DNA of 14,632 nt from contig CAZKTF010000083.1 in NCBI GenBank assembly GCA_964555565.1, positions 1 to 14,632 on the forward strand, in the 5' to 3' direction. This stretch comes from CAZKTF01 sp964555565 (lineage in GTDB: Bacteria > Planctomycetota > JAJSAM01 > JAKLKS01). The notes under the pieces were generated by a model. That model was not told the DNA's origin, made no database searches, and worked only from the letters and a program-made list of their open reading frames with translations. The position numbers and the translations under genes are program-made. The stretch's first letter is position 1. Every line of letters starts with the position of its first letter. Below are positions 13,557 to 14,632 of the stretch, piece by piece.

Positions 13557-14147
13557 CTACTCCCGGCGCGCTCCGTCCACGTCGGAAGGCAGGGTCGCCG
13601 CCAGCGCACGGGCCTCGCGCGCGGCCTCGGTCTCGCCGAACCGTTCCAGGAGATGGTCGAGGCAGACCCGTCCGTGCACCGGCCGCCCCTCCGCGAGGTG
13701 CTCCCGCGCCTCCTCCATCATCCGCACCGCGGCCTCCTCGCGGAGGTGGACCCGCAGCCGATCGACCTCGCCGGCCAGGCCGCGGTCCGTGGCGACGGCG
13801 AAGTCGAGCTCGCGCAGCGCGAGGTCGGTGAGCCCCCGGCGGCCGCAGAGCTGGGCCAGCCGGAGGAACCCCGCGCCGTCCCCGGGGACGATGCAGCGCG
13901 CGACGGCGTCGTGGAGGGAGATCGACTCGACCTGGGGGAAGGGGATGCGCTGGAGCCCCCGGGCGGGGTAGGCGGCCTGGAAGAGGAGGGTCTCGGACTC
14001 CGAACCCAGCGGCTCCCCGAGGGCCACCCGGCCGTCGGTCATGCGCAGGACGAGGGCCCTGCAGCGCGCCCCCGCGCCGCAGGAATCCAGGCACGTCACC
14101 GAGGAGGGGAGCGGGCACCCCTCCCGTCTGCGGATCGCCGGCTGCAT
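13557..14147 (-). CDS. Hypothetical protein, beta-barrel-like strand region plus TPR-like helices
   Basis: ATG 14147 gives 196 residues; a TTG at 14165 would add six. I see no ribosome site for either. The first 30 residues contain Cys11, 20, 23 and 29 but no signal peptide. Residues 31-80 are beta-rich (RMTDGRVALGEPLG, then RIPFPQVESISLHD) and resemble the small repeated beta units at the start of the M23 protein. Residues 90-185 are helical and TPR-like (FLRLAQLCGRRGLTDLALREL, then two amphipathic helices). Such combinations recur in proteins of Planctomycetota-type genomes as scaffolds or adaptors, but I cannot assign a function. It is convergent with the kinase gene; the two stop codons are adjacent without overlap. 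Confidence 0.75.
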   Translation of the reverse strand: MQPAIRRREGCPLPSSVTCLDSCGAGARCRALVLRMTDGRVALGEPLGSESETLLFQAAYPARGLQRIPFPQVESISLHDAVARCIVPGDGAGFLRLAQLCGRRGLTDLALRELDFAVATDRGLAGEVDRLRVHLREEAAVRMMEEAREHLAEGRPVHGRVCLDHLLERFGETEAAREARALAATLPSDVDGARRE

Positions 14148-14313
14148 GGGGTACCGCCATAACAAATCCCGGGCCGCCCCGGCCCCGGCACCCCCGGCGC
14201 CCCCGGCCCCACCGGGGCGGGGAATCCCCCCCGCTCCCGCGCCCGATCCCGCGCCGCCGGAGGTCCCCGCGGCCGTGGGATCCCGGCCACCCCCCCGCCG
14301 GTCCCCGGCCGGA

Positions 14314-14343
14314 GGGGGGGGTCCTCCCGGGGAGTCCCCCCCC
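14314..14343. other. Strong G8/C8 hairpin below the right-end gene
   Basis: G8 (14314-14321) pairs with C8 (14336-14343), and CTCCC with GGGAG extends the stem inward past a T-T mismatch. It lies about 9 bases beyond the stop of the leftward right-end gene. No T-run follows in that direction, so a terminator role is only possible. The remaining 14148-14313 is extremely GC-rich and holds no gene I can support. Confidence 0.35.
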
Positions 14344-14351
14344 GGGAGCCC

Positions 14352-14632
14352 TCAGGACCCGGCGCCGGCCGGGACGGGCGGCGCGGCGAGGAGCAGCATG
14401 GCGCACTGCCGGCAGAGGCCCTCCGCGGGCTCCCAGCCGGGCCGGCAGGAGCGCGCCGCCGAGAGAACGGGGGCCGGGAGGGCCGCCGCGCCGGGTTCCC
14501 AGTCGTGGGTCGGGAAGCGGCAGAGCGGGCAGGGACTCCCCGGGAGCGGGCCCGGCGCGGCGTCGGCACGACCCGGCGCGATCCCCGACCCGGGCAGCGT
14601 CGCCGGGTCCCGCGCGAACCGCAGGAGGTCCG
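14352..14632 (-). CDS. Cysteine-rich putative zinc-binding protein, 5' part missing
   Basis: The reverse-strand frame is open from the window edge to TGA 14354-14352, about 92 codons; the start lies outside. The first visible part (DLLRFARDPATLP) looks helical. Then come CPLCRFPTHDWEP and, about 25 residues later, CRPGWEPAEGLCRQCAML. Two CxxC pairs (CPLC and CRQC) with an extra Cys and a His suggest a zinc-ribbon-like domain. The pattern CPLC-x-FPT-x-x-W with a distal GLCxxC is one I associate loosely with uncharacterised small domains in high-GC genomes. I cannot name a function. The last residues (PPVPAGAGS) are a disordered tail. Confidence 0.6.
   Translation of the reverse strand, partial: DLLRFARDPATLPGSGIAPGRADAAPGPLPGSPCPLCRFPTHDWEPGAAALPAPVLSAARSCRPGWEPAEGLCRQCAMLLLAAPPVPAGAGS

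Noticed and set aside
1..14632. tRNA or rRNA genes
   Set aside because: No cloverleaf, CCA end or rRNA-like conserved segments were noticed on either strand by eye.

Overview
The window is very GC-rich, densely coded DNA with many GTG starts. Its Gram-negative envelope proteins (a PPC-like secreted protein, an LpxR-type outer-membrane deacylase, an M23 endopeptidase), a C-type (cbb3) haem-copper oxidase and an NtrC-type two-component pair point to a diderm bacterium. The beta-strand/TPR-like proteins at 9205-11223 and 13557-14147 recall Planctomycetota or neighbouring uncultivated lineages. That placement is an inference; nothing in the window fixes the phylum.

Layout, left to right. 1-771 (-) is the N-terminal part of a secreted PPC-like protein. 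772-1179 is a cluster of GGGGTCTGACCCC palindromes with 48-bp tandem repeats. 1180-1953 (+) is msrA, with an in-frame TGA exactly at the catalytic cysteine codon and a bacterial SECIS-like hairpin just after it, so it is read as a selenoprotein, probably exported as a lipoprotein. 1950-6213 (-) is one tightly coupled operon: ccoN, a CcoS-like small protein, a small single-TM protein, a triheme CcoO-CcoP-like fusion, and an LpxR-like lipid A deacylase. 6214-6504 is a divergent intergenic region with one sigma-54-like promoter facing each way. 6505-7354 (+) holds a small CxxC/HxxC protein and a universal stress protein. 7355-7584 is a 230-bp MITE-like element with 19-bp terminal inverted repeats, CTAG duplications and a long nested hairpin inside. 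7605-9011 (-) is an NtrC-family response regulator, 9205-11223 (-) an M23 metallopeptidase, and 11478-13556 (+) a histidine kinase with XylR_N-V4R-PAS-PAS input domains. 13557-14147 (-) and 14352-14632 (-, partial) are a TPR-like protein and a cysteine-rich putative zinc-binding protein.

How the genes may work together (inference). The kinase and the sigma-54 activator flank the M23 gene and probably form one signalling pair. Sigma-54-like promoters stand before the oxidase operon and before the small-protein/Usp pair, so the pair may control respiration at low oxygen together with stress and envelope functions. Periplasmic repair of methionine sulfoxide by a seleno-MsrA and lipid A remodelling by the LpxR-like protein fit an envelope/redox theme, but the regulatory link is untested.
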